Source: Hsuehochloa calcarea
Taxonomy: Eukaryota > Streptophyta > Magnoliopsida > Poales > Poaceae
Reading direction: 5' to 3'
NCBI GenBank assembly: GCA_036346395.1
Contig: CM070599.1
Span: 19,521,232 to 19,585,231 of the forward strand
DNA length: 64,000 bases
The notes below the pieces were generated by a model. That model saw only the letters and a list, made by a program, of their open reading frames with translations, ran no database searches and was not told the DNA's origin. Position numbers and translations under genes: made by a program. Below, piece by piece: positions 20,990 to 33,089 of the stretch. How positions within the stretch are numbered: the first letter of the stretch is position 1; every line of letters starts with the position of its first letter.

Positions 20990-22435
20990 AATTTGCAAAA
21001 GCGCCTTCATCTAATGGCTTGGTGAAAATATCCGCTAATTGGTCTTGGTTCTTATGTGGCTAATTTCAATGTCTCCTTGATCACATGATCTCTCAAGAAA
21101 TGGTGGCGAATATCTATATGCTTGGTTCTTGAGTGTTGAACAGATTATTAGCAATTTTCACAGCACTATCATTGTCACACAAAAGAGGCATTTTATCAAT
21201 TTTAATTCCATAATCCATCAATGTTTGCCTCATCCATAGCAATTGAGCACAACAACTTCCCGCGGAAACATATTCGGCTTCGGCGGTGGATAGGGCTACG
21301 GAATTTTGTTTCTTGGATGACCATGATACTAAAGATCTTCCTAAAAATTGACAACTACCCGAGGTGCTTTTTCTATCCACTTTGCATCCCGCATAATCGG
21401 AGTCCGAATATCCAATTAAGTCAAATTTAGCACCTTTCGGGAACCAAAGGCCAATGCTAGAGGAATGCTTTAAATATCTTAGAATTCTTTTAACAGCCAT
21501 TAAATGACATTCTTTTGGATTTGCTTGAAAGCGAGCACACATACAAACACTAAACATGATATCGGGCCTAGATGCGGTAAGATAAAGCAAACTACCAATC
21601 ATAGATCTATAAAGCTTTAAATCTACCGATTTACCTCCCTCATTTAAGTCAAGATGACCATTTGTTGCCATGGGAGTCTTGATGGGTTTTGCATCCTCCA
21701 TACCAAACTTCTTGATCAATTCTTTTGCATACTTGGTTTGGCTCACGAAGGTCCCATCTTTGAGTTGCTTGATTTGGAATCCAAGGAAGTAGCTTAATTC
21801 TCCAATCATCGACATTTCAAATTCCCTAGACATCATATCACCAAACTCTTTGCAAAAATCTTGATTAGTAGACCCAAAATAATATCATCAACATAAATTT
21901 GACATACAAAGAAATCATCATCTATAACTTTAGTAAATAAGGTTGAATCAATCTTCCCAATTTTGAATCCTTTTGAGACTAGAAAATCTCTAAGTCGTTC
22001 ATACCATGCTCTAGGAGCTTGTTTAAGGCCATAGAGCGCTTTAGAGAGTTTATAGACATTATTTGGATTTTTAGGATCTTCAAAACCGGGAGGTTGTTCA
22101 ACAAATACAAGTTCGGAAATTTTACCATTTAAGAAAGCACTTTTAACATCCATTTGAAATAATTTAATATCAAAGCATGATGCAAAAGCAAGTAATATCC
22201 GAATTGATTCTAATCTAGCTACGGGAGCAAAAGTTTCACCAAAATCCAAACCTTCAACTTGTGAATACCCTTGAGCTACCAATCTTGCTTTGTTTCGAAC
22301 AACCAAACCATTTTCATCTTGCTTGTTCCTAAAGACCCATTTTGTACCAATGACGTTGTGTTCCTTGGGTCGATCCACCAATGTCCAAACTTCATTCCGA
22401 GTAAAGTTGTTGAGTTCTTCATGCATAGCATTCAC
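20990..22435 (-). pseudogene. Sirevirus reverse transcriptase / RNase H
   Basis: The minus-strand reading from 22435 shows EVWTLVDRPKEHNVIGTKWV, KARLVAQGYSQ, MDVKSAFLNGKI, LYGLKQAPRAWYERL and the catalytic box IYVDDII. A single-base frame shift falls just after that box near 21875. The reading continues at 21114-21836 with ELSYFLGFQIKQL, the tether region (YLTASRPDIMFSV) and RNase H (YSDSDYAGCKVDRKSTSG, ALSTAEAEY). It ends by a further break near 21120, with the RNase H tail following toward 20990. All key residues are visible, but the domain is divided. Confidence 0.9.
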
Positions 22436-22837
22436 CCAATCCGGATCTTCAAGTGCTTCTTCTACATGCTTTGGCTCAATACAAGAGACAAAAGAGTAAT
22501 ATTCACAAAAGGAAGCAACACGAGATCGAGTTTGAACACCTTACTTACATCACCCAATATTTGGTCTATTGATGATCCTTAGCAATTGCATTGTGGATTC
22601 TTGGTGGTAAGTTAGATGGTTGATCATCTTCCTTATTGTCAAATTGAACTTGGTTTGTAGAAGATGTTGGTGGTTCAACTTGTGTGGAGGATGATGAATC
22701 ATCTTCGGGCTTTATGTCACCAATTTGCATATGCTCCATTGCCCTTCTCAAAGCTTCATTGCCTACATCATCCAAATTCTCATGCTCTTCTTGAGAGCCG
22801 TTAGTTTCATCAAATTGAACATCATGTTTTTCTTCAA

Positions 22838-23584
22838 CTAAACCGAGTTTTTGTTGAAGACACGATAGGCTTTACTATTTGATGAATAACCTAGCAAGAA
22901 ACCAACATCACATCTACTTTCAAATTTTGATAGCCGAACACCCTTCTTTAAAATATAGCATTTACAACCAAAGACACGAAAATAGGAGATGTTCGGTTTT
23001 CTTCCTACAAGAAGCTCATAGGAAGTCTTTTTCAAAAGACGATGTAAATAAAGACGATTTATGGCATGACAAGCGGTGTTAATTGCTTCCGCCCAAAAAC
23101 TATCGTAAGTATTATATTCATCAAGCATTGTCCTAGCCATTTCAATTAATGTACGATTTTTCCTTTCTACAACTCCATTTTGTTCCGGGGTGTAGGTTGT
23201 GGAAAGTTCGTGCTTTATTCCAAGTTCATCACAAAAGTCTTCAACTTTAGTATTTTTGAACTCGAACCATTATCACTACGGATTTTCTTTATTTTGAAAT
23301 CAAATTCATTTTGGGCCCTTTTGTAAAGTTTTTGAAAATTCTGAGGTTTCACTTTTATCATCTAGGAAGAATACCCATGTATATCTAGAGTAATCATCCA
23401 CAATAACCAAACAATAGCTATTTCCGATACTCTTATAGGTTGTTGGCCCAAACAAATCCATATGTAAGAGTTCCAATGGTCTAGAAGTTGACATGATACT
23501 TTTGGAAGGGTGAGAATTAGCGACTTGTTTACCGGCTTGACATGCACTACAAAGTCGGTTTTTCTCAAACTTCACATCTTTCAA
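22838..23584 (-). pseudogene. Sirevirus integrase core
   Basis: Minus-strand segments show CSACQAGKQ (Cys pair of the zinc region) and ELLHMDLFGPT (first catalytic Asp). DDYSRYTWVFFL follows, and, after a frame break near 23300, the C-terminal core with MARTMLDEYNTYDSFWAEA, NRLYLHRLLKKTSYELLVGR and RVFGCKCYIL. The stretch between 23140 and 23300 holds the second acidic residue region in a different frame. Integrase would insert the cDNA copy in the nucleus. The breaks make the present copy non-functional. Confidence 0.86.
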
Positions 23585-23592
23585 GCCAACAA

Positions 23593-24078
23593 CTAAATCA
23601 TGTTTGAAAAGCTTTTGAGTTGAATCATTCCTACATGAGCTAGCCTTCTATGCCAAAGCCAACCCAAGGAGGTTTTTGCCATCAAACAAGTTTTTAAGCA
23701 TGAATCATTTGAAGTGAAATCTACCAAATAAAGGTTTCCAAATCTAAATCCTTTAAAAATTAAAGAGTTATCATTTTCATTTGAAATTGTAACACCTTCT
23801 TTAGAGAAGGAACAAATTAGTCCTAGATCACATATTTGAGCTACGGATAACAAGTTAAAGTTTAGTGATTCTACTAGAGATACATTTGAAATGGAAAGGT
23901 CATTTGAGATAGCAATTTTACCCAATCCAATTACCTTTCCTTTGCTATTGTCACCAAATGTGATTTTGTCCATTCCTTTCCCATTCTCGAATGTGGTGAA
24001 CATTTTTCTATCACCGGTCATGTGTTGAGTGCAACCACTATCAAGCACCCAATGTTTTCCACCGGTCTTGTAGTTCAC
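23593..24078 (-). pseudogene. Sirevirus protease / pre-integrase region
   Basis: The minus-strand reading carries HWVLDSGCTQHMTGD, where DSG is the aspartic protease catalytic triad of Copia. It continues to WHRRLAHVGMIQLKSF, the His part of the integrase zinc region. It is preceded by a second possible zinc-knuckle remnant at 24260-24316 (GHVQQNCPKG). It lies between gag and the integrase core in the usual Copia order. The reading ends near 23593 and continues in another frame. Confidence 0.86.
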
Positions 24079-24306
24079 CTACAAAACAAGAATCAAGTTC
24101 TTTTAGGTACCCAAATTTGTTTGGGTCCTTGGAGGTTAGTGACCAAGGTTTTAGGCACCCAAATAGCATTCTTTTAGCGCCTAAAATTGAAGTGCCAATA
24201 AAATGAGCAAGTATTTTACCATCCTTAGTCTTTCTAAGCATATAGCATGAATCATATATACCAAAAGATGCAATTTTACCTTTAGGACAATTTTGTTGCA
24301 CATGTC

Positions 24307-26006
24307 CTATTTCCAAGACTTATAGCAATACTTACCATTTTCCCTCACATACCTTGTGGGTTTATTTGCGCTTCTTACCTTTCTTAGGCACATACCGAGA
24401 CCTTCCTTGTTGAATGAGCACCTTTGCTCACTCAAAAGCTTGTCTAAGGTGGCCTTACCCTTAAAGCATCTTTCCAAACTTTTGCTTAGTTTATTGACTT
24501 GTTCTTTTAATTCATGGTTCTCAACAATAAGTAAAGGATCACAAGTATTTGCTAAACTAGCAATTGAATCATCACTAGAGCAACATGGCATGGCAAGTAA
24601 ATCATCACATGAAGTAGAAATGCTAGACATGGATTTTTCATTTAAAGCAATATCTACTTTAGACATCTCATTCATTAAATCACAAGTAATTCCAATATGT
24701 GAATGAGATTTTTCAATATTATTTAAGATGAGAGAATCATGAGCTTTCTTTAGCTCCTCAAAAGAGTCTTTTAGAGAGAGATATTCTTTCTTCAAGACTT
24801 TAAATTTTGATTTCTCTTTTCCATTAAATTCATTTAATTCATCAAGCATATCCAATAATTCTTCATAAGTTGGTTCATCACTATCAATGGATTTTACCTT
24901 ATCTCCTTTTGCCATGAGGCATGTAGGAGTGGAGAATAGTGAAGGAGTTTCTTTGATAGCAATGCCAACTAGTCCCTTCTTCTTGGAAGACTCATCCTCA
25001 TCTGAGTCTGAGTCGCTTGATTCATCATTTGAATCCCACTCTCCAATGTGAGCTTCATTCTTGCCATCCTTGTGAAGCTTCTTGAAAAGCTTCTTCTTGC
25101 CATTATATTCTTTCTTCTTGAATGACTTGTCCTTGTCATCCTTCTTTATGGGCAACGAGATGAGATGTGCCCTTTTCATCACAATTATAGCATCGAATGT
25201 TGCTATAACGCTTCTTGTCACTTGAATATTGTCCCTTCTTGTATTTGTCAAAGTTGTAGCTTCTATTGGGGCGTCTCTTCATGAACTTCTTCATTTTTCT
25301 TACAAGGAGTGCATACTCCTCATCGGAATCTTCTCCTTCATCCTCATCATCACTTGATTCCGCTTTGGCCTTGAAAGCGTAATTTTCTTCTTTGAGGAGG
25401 ATGTCTCCACGAGCTCTTCTTTGTCCTTCTTGAACAACTCATTTGTGATGAGATTGCCCAAAAGGCCCGTTGGTGTCATCCTTGGCAATTCGGGAGAGTT
25501 GATGAAGAGCGCCACCAAAGTTTCATATTTGTCGAAGAGCCCTAAGCATCTTGCGCACAATATCAACATCGGAAAGGTTAGTCCTAAGGCCTTTGAGCTC
25601 ATTCACAATGTTGTTGAGTCTTGAATACATCTCATTGATGTTTTCATGAGGCAACATTATGAATGTCTCATATTTAATCCAAGTTTATGCAATTTGGCTT
25701 CTTTGACCGTGGATGTACCTCATGGATTTCGAGAGAGTTGTCCAAATAGCATGAGCGGTTTCCAAATTGCTCACTCTATTGAACTCATCCGCTCAAAGCG
25801 CCAAAGAGAGCATTCATAGCTTGGGCATCTAAATGAGAGTTACGCGTGTCTTGATCCGTGGGTTCAAGTGGATTAAGAGGCATAGTGTAACCATCATTTA
25901 CGATTTTCCAAATGCTTGGACTCATGGCCTTTAAAAAGATTGACATTCTAATTTTCCAATAAGCATAATTTGTGCCATCAAAGAGTGGAGCCCTTCCTAA
26001 AGCCAT
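24307..26006 (-). pseudogene. Sirevirus gag, with breaks
   Basis: The minus-strand start at 26006 reads MALGRAPLFDGTNYAYWKIR, the typical N-terminus of Sirevirus-lineage Gag, with IFLKAMSPSIWKIV. It stops near 25785. A second segment continues at 25300-25602, and a third at 24307-25251 contains a degenerate zinc knuckle (CYNCDEKG at about 25170-25190) followed by an acidic and lysine-rich stretch and predicted coiled-coil sequence (LDELNEFNGKEKSKFKVLKK). Gag would build the particle in the cytoplasm. Frameshifts between the three segments break it. Confidence 0.85.
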
Positions 26007-26061
26007 TCCTCACTAGCCATCTCTTGCTCTCCTAGACGGTTAAGTCCAACAACGGAGAGAC

Positions 26062-26077
26062 CAAGCTCTGATACCAC
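26062..26077 (-). other. tRNA-iMet primer-binding site
   Basis: The plus-strand caagctctgatacca immediately inside the 5' LTR is the complement of TGGTATCAGAGCTTG, a perfect match to the standard initiator tRNA-Met priming sequence. Confidence 0.92.
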
Positions 26078-26078
26078 T

Positions 26079-27762
26079 TGTAGGATCAAGGATAACCGAC
26101 TAGAGGGGGGTGAATAGGAGGTTTTTAAAGTTTTTAACAAATTAACAAGTTATGCTCCTAGCTAGGCAATTTAATCTCAATAAGCAAGCTAGAAATATAA
26201 GTGCGGAATTTTAAAGACAAGAAATAACCACAAGACACAATGATGTTTTTCCCGTGGTATCGAAGACTTGCCGGTCTTCACTAGTCCACGTTGAGGAAGC
26301 TTGATCACCCAAGCCGCTCCACGAATCAAGCCTTCCTCGATCACTTGGGTTGTTCTTCCTCCGCTCCGAGATGGTGAACACCAACCACTCACAATCTTGC
26401 TCGGTCTTCTCACAAGCTTCACTTGAGAAGATCACCGTGCTTCACCGCTAAGCCGCCTAGGAGTGCGCCAACACCCCAAGAGAATAGATCAACGATCCTC
26501 GCTGACTTTACTCAAGTGCCAATGAATCAACTAAAGAAGAATGCACTTGATCTCCTCTCAATGAATGCAAGAGTAAATTGGGAGTAGAATTGAATGCACA
26601 ATGCTCACAAGGGTTGAGATATCTTTAATGCATCGTAACATGTCCCTTGTGCAGTTGGGGAGGTATTTATAGCCTCCACCAAACAATTCTAGCCGTTGGG
26701 AAGAAGTTCCCGAAAGTTCAGCACAAATCGGAACAACCGGCGTGTTAGCATCGGTACAACCGCGCTATGCTCAATGCACAGTAACGGCTATGTTACACGC
26801 ATTAAATGCACTGATATAGCCGTTGGATTTAGTTGCGGTTCATCCGCAGGCAAACACCCGGATCGTCCGATTTCGGGGTTTCTAAACCAGAGATTTTGCA
26901 TCTGTTCTGGAATTTTACAACCGCCAAATACATTTCGGAACATCCGTAATGCGGTTCATCCGATTATTCGTGCGGTACAGCCGATTCTCAAAAGAGGTTT
27001 TCAAAGGAGATTACACTCGTACTGTTATTTTGCAACCGCCGTAAAATAATCGGAACAACCGGATGCGGTCGCACTGCTCGTTCAAGCCATCAGACAACCG
27101 CAGTTTCACGAAATCGATCACCACGAGATCATGACACGGAAGGCCACGATGGACTATCGCCTAGTGGTCCGGCCAAGACACAAGATCCGAGCCGCTTGAT
27201 TTTAATCCAACGATCCACATGCGCTGCCACTTCGGACGGTCCGAACGCCCACTTAATCCTAGCCGTTAGATTGAGATCCGACGACGGCTTGATTTTCAAT
27301 TTAAAAGGCTAACGGTTGAACCGCCACATGCCGCCGAATAACCGCGCTTTACAGACAACCGCTAAGCCTTCTGTTCATCCGATTCTGAATTAAAGCATCA
27401 ATTCATTCTAACTTAAATTCAAGTCCAATTTTAAATGCATGCATGATCCTAAGTTGATCCATATGGCACAAGAATAAGCTATCAAGCTACTAGTCGTGAT
27501 CCCCTTAATAGTACGGCATTTATCCTATAATCCGGTCTACCAACCAATTCTCCTTAGACCGTAAAATAGAAAAGGATCCTAGACTATTTGTACCTTGACT
27601 TTAAGCCTTGTTGATCTTCACATTTTCCTTTAGCATGCATCCTTGCTTCATCATGTTCATCAAATGGAATTAACCTTGCACATTCTTAGTAAACTTGTTA
27701 ATCCCATATTCACATATTATCATTAATTACCAAAACCATTTTTAGGGGCCTAGATGCTTTCA
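26079..27762 (-). repeat. 5' LTR of Sirevirus element
   Basis: Near-identical partner of 16344-18034. Differences are mainly short indels and substitutions concentrated at the CCG-containing palindromes. TATA region about 26664-26673. Confidence 0.93.
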
Positions 27763-28289
27763 AAGAAGACGGAGTGTTGTCGTCGCAGAGGGCGTAGAGG
27801 GGCAAGGGAGTCATGGCGTCTTTGGGGCGGACCCAAGGCGTGTGGTGGAAATACCATCGAGGGGCTCGAGGCAGCATGGAGGGAAAGGATGACAGAGACG
27901 GGAGGTGAGAATAAAATAAGAAATCACGTGCTGGAAGAATATCAGGAGGAGAGAGAGAGAAAGAATTAAAGAAAAATCCAGAAAATAAAATAAAACCAAA
28001 AAGTTCAAGAAAATTTTATAAAATACACTAGAACTTGAATGGATCAAATAAAATAGTTTTGAATTTTTTTGAAGTTTATTTTAGCCAATCAAAATGTTTT
28101 TCCTTCATAAATTCAATTTAAGCTTTAAATTAAACCGGTAAAATCCAAACGATTATTTTTTTAAAAGCTTCAAAATAAACCACCAATTTAAATTAAATTT
28201 ACAACAAATAAAATAATTTTTGGGAATCTTTTCAAATTAAAAACTAAATTTTGAAATTACTACTCATTTTACCGAAAACAGATGTTACA
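27763..28289 (-). mobile_element. LTR A, second segment
   Basis: Resumes LTR A after the Sirevirus insertion and ends accgaaaacagatgttaca. On the minus strand this is the TGTAACATC start typical of many grass Gypsy LTRs. LTR B ends the same way (gggatgttaca). Confidence 0.75.
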
Positions 28290-28369
28290 CTTCCCATGTA
28301 TGGCTTCTTACAAATAGAAATGAAGTGACATTTTTTTGGAGCTAGCTAGGAGGGAACACCACGACTTCG
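28290..28369. repeat. Unit U1, continuation after LTR A
   Basis: Contains tggcttcttacaaatagaaa followed by tgaagtg, also found in U4 at about 57485-57511. This shows the U1 sequence resumes beyond LTR A. Confidence 0.75.
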
Positions 28370-31300
28370 TGTCAGGACCCAAATATGCAAATCTGGACCC
28401 TTTGTATATACCACACTAGTCCAGGATCATGCTAGTGCACACAGTGGCAACATCGATGAAATATCAATTCCATACAAATAAAATATTAAATAAACGAGTA
28501 ATTTGAATAACAATAATTGTTATGACCTTAAGGTCTGGTTTTACAATTATTAAGCCACATAGGGCTGACAATAGAGAAATAAACTGCAGCGGAAACAAAG
28601 TAAACTCCAGCGGAATCCCATCAATTCACCACAGACAACTGACCGGGATCGAGACCCTAATGATCAACCTTCGTAGAACTCCTCTTCAAAAGTAGGCGAT
28701 GACTCATCCACTTCTGTTGATTGATTATAGCAAGGATGAGTACACAACCGTACTCGCAAGTCATACCACAGAATGCAATTTATAGATGATGACTTATTCC
28801 AAAGGAATGACTTCTATGGTTATTTTGCAGAAATGCAACATTTGTAATTGAATACAAATAATAGATTGAAAGTATAATTCAAAACAAATAAACAATAATA
28901 AGTTATCATTTGATTTCACAAAGGATACAAAGTCTAACAAGTTATTCACACAGTTGTACAAATTATCTCACACAGCTGACCCTTCCCCATTGTTTTATAA
29001 AAATCTACCCCTCGTGTGAAATCCCCGAGCATGTCCATAACCGCGGATGTGGCTATTCGAATAGATTGATTAACAAAGGTTGTACACTTTACCTACAAGA
29101 TACAATCAGTGTAGCTAGCACTGACCATAACAAAACCTTTCAGAAACTTTATCTCAAACATTGACACTCCCGATGTGCTTTCCTACCGTCCAACCGATAC
29201 ACACAACGTTTGGTTACGATACACACCGTTGGACAGGGATACGGCGAACTGTCCCGCGATGTGACATGTCACACCTCCAACACATCACACAGCTTAACCT
29301 ACAACCTGAGTTGTCAATGACAAGATTCCATAACCTGCTAAGTTAAGCCCGTCCCATACCATGCATATGGTTGTACAATAAGGCTCAGTTCAATGGCACA
29401 CAAAGTTAAGTCCTTAATTGACTAAGGCAAGACTTTCAATTTCTAACTAAGTCACACAGTTATCATTCCCAGCACATAGCTCCACCAATCACACAGAATC
29501 CACCACTTGTCTCGGTCTAAATCTTTTCCCACCCTGTTGGTTAAGTGCAACACATGCTATTAACGAGTAATAGCACACATCATACACAATTTTTATCACA
29601 CAGTTCCATAATCACTTAGTCAAGTTTATATTTGCGACTCATATGAAATGATGACTCGTGGCATGGCTAAGCAATCTACTCGTGTCTAACCAACCCATGT
29701 TGGTGCTACAATAATATCAACTAATAATGAACCAATCTAGGGCGACAAAAGAATATGACATACAATTGACAAAGTGGACATAACAATTTTGATTAATAAC
29801 TACACCCAAAAGCATTTAAATAACTACTTAAAATAAAATGCAATAATTTAAAACAAGGTAATTTGAAAACTGGGTGCAACATGATCAAAGATATAACTTA
29901 CTTTGAAATAAGCCTAGGTACTGGTCTTGATCTTGAGGTGCTCCTTCTTCTCCAAAATTTCCTGAAGTATCGACGTCTACTCGCAAATGAGGCAAAAGAA
30001 ATATAAATAAATAAATAACAGAGGCAAAACAAACTCCAAAAATCAAATAAAATTCACCATTAAATAGATCTTGAATTTATATGAATTTAGAAATTTGGAT
30101 GGGCTCAATTGGAGTTCGGATGCAAAAATTATGGGCTTTAGAAGATTGAAAATAAATAAAACCCTAATTTTTGGATTTTAATTTAATTTCCGAATTATTT
30201 TTATAAAGTAAATTGGATTATTGCGCAATGCTTGTGTCAGCGAAGGATTTCCGGAAAAAGAAATAATAAAAAGAAATTCTAACATGTGGGCCCCATATGT
30301 CAGCCTCTCAGCTCATGGTGAACTGAGTTCACCGAGCCGAGGAGAGCCGCATGATGGCTCGGCAACTTGGCGCACACGCGGCGATGATCGGGCGCCATGC
30401 AGATGACACATAAGCACGGAGGCTGACGCGGTGGCTGAGGTGGCGCTGACGGGGACACGGCGGCGAGGGCGGCGCTCGGGGCCCGATGGTCGCCGCGATT
30501 GGCGGCGCTTCGCCGGCAACGGAGGGTACCAGAGGGTTGCCCAAGTTATTGCACACCTGATGGTGCTCTTACCAGCGGCTCGCAGTGACAGCGGTGACCG
30601 GCGGTGAGGAAGGAGCGGCAGTGGTGGTACTGCTGTTGTCGGACGGGGGCGACAGCGGTGCTCCGGCAATAAGGAGGTGCGCCCGAGGTAGCTCTGGCCT
30701 TATTGAGCATGAAGATGAGGTCGGCGAGAGCAGGGCGACAACGGCGGCGGCGCAAACGGAGAAATCCCGACGGTGGAGACAATCGAAAAATTGACAATTG
30801 CAGCGGCGCTGAGGCGAGGGAGAGGCAATCGGCTGGGGCTTTGGGATGAGGAGGGAGATGGGAACCCTATGGAGGTATTTATGGGGCTCGGGAGGGACGA
30901 GATTGGGAGCGCCCAATTCGAGTCTATTTTGGGTACGTTCGGCAATCCTCCGATTTTAGGAGATATACTCTGAATCGATGTTTGATTTAGTTGGGGATGA
31001 GTACGGGATAGCTAGGGATAAGATGTGGAGACAATTGAAAAATCAACAATTGCAGGCGCTGGGGCGGGGGAGAGGCAATCGTCTGGGGCTTTGGGATGAG
31101 GAGGGAGAGGGGAACCCTAGGGAGGTATTTATAGGGCCCGGGAGGGACGAGATTGGGAGCGCCCAATTCGAGTCTGTTTTGGGTACGTTCGGCAATCCCC
31201 CGATTTTAGGAGATATACTTCGAATCGATGTTTGATTTGGTTGGGGATGAGTACGGGATAGCTAGGGATAAGATTTGGTGGGGTCGGCGCGAAGAAATAG

Positions 31301-31842
31301 CAACAGAAGCGATTTTGTCGGACGAGGAGGGAGCTTCGACAATGGCGGCCGAGATGTGGGCGTGCGGAGGGAGAAGAGAGGCGCGGAGACGACGATGATT
31401 CGACAGCCCCACCTGGCAGCGGTAGCGAGGCGTGGGCGAACACACGGCGTCCGATGGGGACACGCGGCGACGATCGAGCGGAGGGAGGCGCGGGCGAGCG
31501 GGGGAAGTGGGCTGACGTAGGAATAGTGTTGGGCTCCTGCCCAACACTGTTCCAAAGGATTTAAATTGATTTATCTTTTTAGAAAATCCAGAAAATACAA
31601 ATAGTAAATAGCAAATGAACTTGAAAATATTCTAGAAAATATATCTAAGCACGTAGAATCCAAATAAAATAGTTTTTGACAATTGTTGATGTTGGGATTA
31701 ATCGCATTAAATCATTTTTACATGAATGTTTATATTAAGCTTTATATAAAGATAATAAAAATTAATAGAAAATCAAATATTGTATTTTCCAACAAGTAAT
31801 TATTCAAAAGATTTTTAGAGCTCAGAAATTTGGGATGTTACA
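28370..31842 (-). mobile_element. LTR B (Gypsy-type solo LTR), 3473 bp
   Basis: Begins tgtcaggaccc and ends gggatgttaca on the plus strand. Read on the minus strand it starts TGTAACATCCCAAATTT. The complement of ggtatttatagggcc near 31119-31133 is a TATA box (CTATAAATA), so it is transcribed leftward. The block gatgagtacacaaccgtact matches the equivalent region of LTRs A, C and D. No element protein is encoded, so it is a solo LTR. The flanks cttcg and tttca are only partly similar. GC-rich stretches at 30300-30800 and 31270-31520 give long meaningless ORFs on both strands. Confidence 0.75.
30774..31277. repeat. 252-bp tandem duplication in LTR B
   Basis: Two near-identical copies, about 30774-31025 and 31026-31277, each contain tggagacaatt/cg, gggctttgggatgaggaggg and ggtatttat, ending gggatagctagggataagat. 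The duplicated piece covers the putative TATA box and start region of the LTR. Confidence 0.9.
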
Positions 31843-32794
31843 TTTCATTTATTGAAACACCAGTGAAGTGGACAATGCATTACCAATGTACCACATACGC
31901 TAAGTTTAGGTGTATGCTTTCTTGCGAGAAGAGAAGTGGGCAAATATAGATACCTTGACGTATATGTATATAAATTTAGGCGTGTTAGGGTTTACATCAA
32001 ACCAATGTACCACATACGCTAGTGTTGTTTCTGTATTAAAGACGAAATAATTCAGCATCTTTTTATTGACGGTTCCTTTGCACGTCTTGCATTGTGGGCT
32101 GTTCAGGTTGGAGTTTGTGGCTAAGTAAATTTTCAACATTCATAGGTGGCGGATGTGTCACCGGATTTGTAATGATTGAGTTCAACTTTCAGTCATCTTC
32201 TGGTTATAAGGCTTCAAGCCACCTTTAACATTTCTGGCTATCTTGTCACTTTAAACACTTTAATAAAATAGGATATGTGCATCCTTGATACAGAGACTGG
32301 GAGAATTTTCTCTTCTATTATCTAAAAGAGGGTTTACATCAAGACTAATGTCAGTGCAATCCCTCCTATCGCCTCATCCAGCATAGTTATTTTAATATTA
32401 GCACTTTATTTGAAAGAGAAGAAATCCCTACTTACTTTTTCAGCTTTGCCACTGACGGATTATGGGCAAACTACTGCGTCTATCTGAATTTTCCGGAAAA
32501 CCCAAGGGTTGTTTAGCTGGTCAATGGAAGTGTACCATAACCCTTTGAACAAAGTTGAACACGAGATGTAGTTTCTACTTTCATTACATGTGCACTACCC
32601 CAAAACAGAATCAATCGATTAATCAATCAACACCAACAATTTTTCATTCAGTCATTCTCACCACTGATAATAATGAATTCGGCTACCCAGCTTTTTCAAG
32701 TTACTGTTTGAAAAAATAGGAGTAAAAATGAGACATAAATTTTTACATAAAAAACTTTTATGGGAAAAAAAAAACCACGGGCGTCAACCGGCGA
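31843..32794. repeat. Unit U2, left part
   Basis: Matches U1 in order: gtgtatgctttcttgcgaga, aggcgtgttagggtttacat, gccactgacggattatgg, ctatctgaattttccgg and ttgtttagctggtcaa. It is interrupted at 32795 by the Tork-like Copia element and resumes at about 51804. No gene is seen. Confidence 0.75.
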
Positions 32795-32980
32795 TGATCA
32801 CTATATGTGGAGTGTTTACAAATCGCATGGGATTACAATAAAGCAGTGTTCTTCACGTGAGGCATACATGAGGTATATATAGGGGTAAAGGATGTAGAGT
32901 CCAAGTCGGATACTTACCCGCTAAAATAGAAACTAATCCGGACTCTTTCAGATAAGGTAATTCGGATCACAATTTCAACA
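32795..32980 (-). repeat. 3' LTR of Tork-like element
   Basis: Runs tgatcactatatgtgg to aatttcaaca. The inner edge abuts atctccaccttgagacga, the complement of a polypurine tract (AAGGTGGAGAT). Only its first 46 or so bases are matched at the right end of the element. Confidence 0.85.
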
Positions 32981-33089
32981 ATCTCCACCTTGAGACGAAT
33001 TTCCTCCTGCAACATAATGAAGAATCGTCAATCACCAAATATCTCCACAATAAGATAAAAAATCACCGTGCATCAATTAATCTCTAGGA

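Larger units (their letters stand above)
16344..27762 (-). mobile_element. Sirevirus-type Copia retrotransposon, 11.4 kb
   Basis: Long Copia element on the minus strand with 1.7 kb LTRs at 16344-18034 and 26079-27762 that are nearly identical, so it inserted recently. It has a tRNA-iMet primer-binding site, a polypurine tract, gag, protease, integrase, reverse transcriptase, RNase H and an extra ORF between RNase H and the 3' LTR. The gag start, the size and the extra ORF fit the Sirevirus/Maximus lineage (relatives of maize Opie and Ji). Frame breaks are present in gag and near the reverse transcriptase catalytic box, so it looks non-functional despite its youth. The flanking 5-mers gcagc and aagaa do not match. 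Confidence 0.9.

Noticed and set aside
30313..31555. Multiple Arg/Pro-rich ORFs on both strands of LTR B
   Set aside because: They overlap each other, follow GC-rich LTR sequence and include a tandem duplication. No domain is seen.
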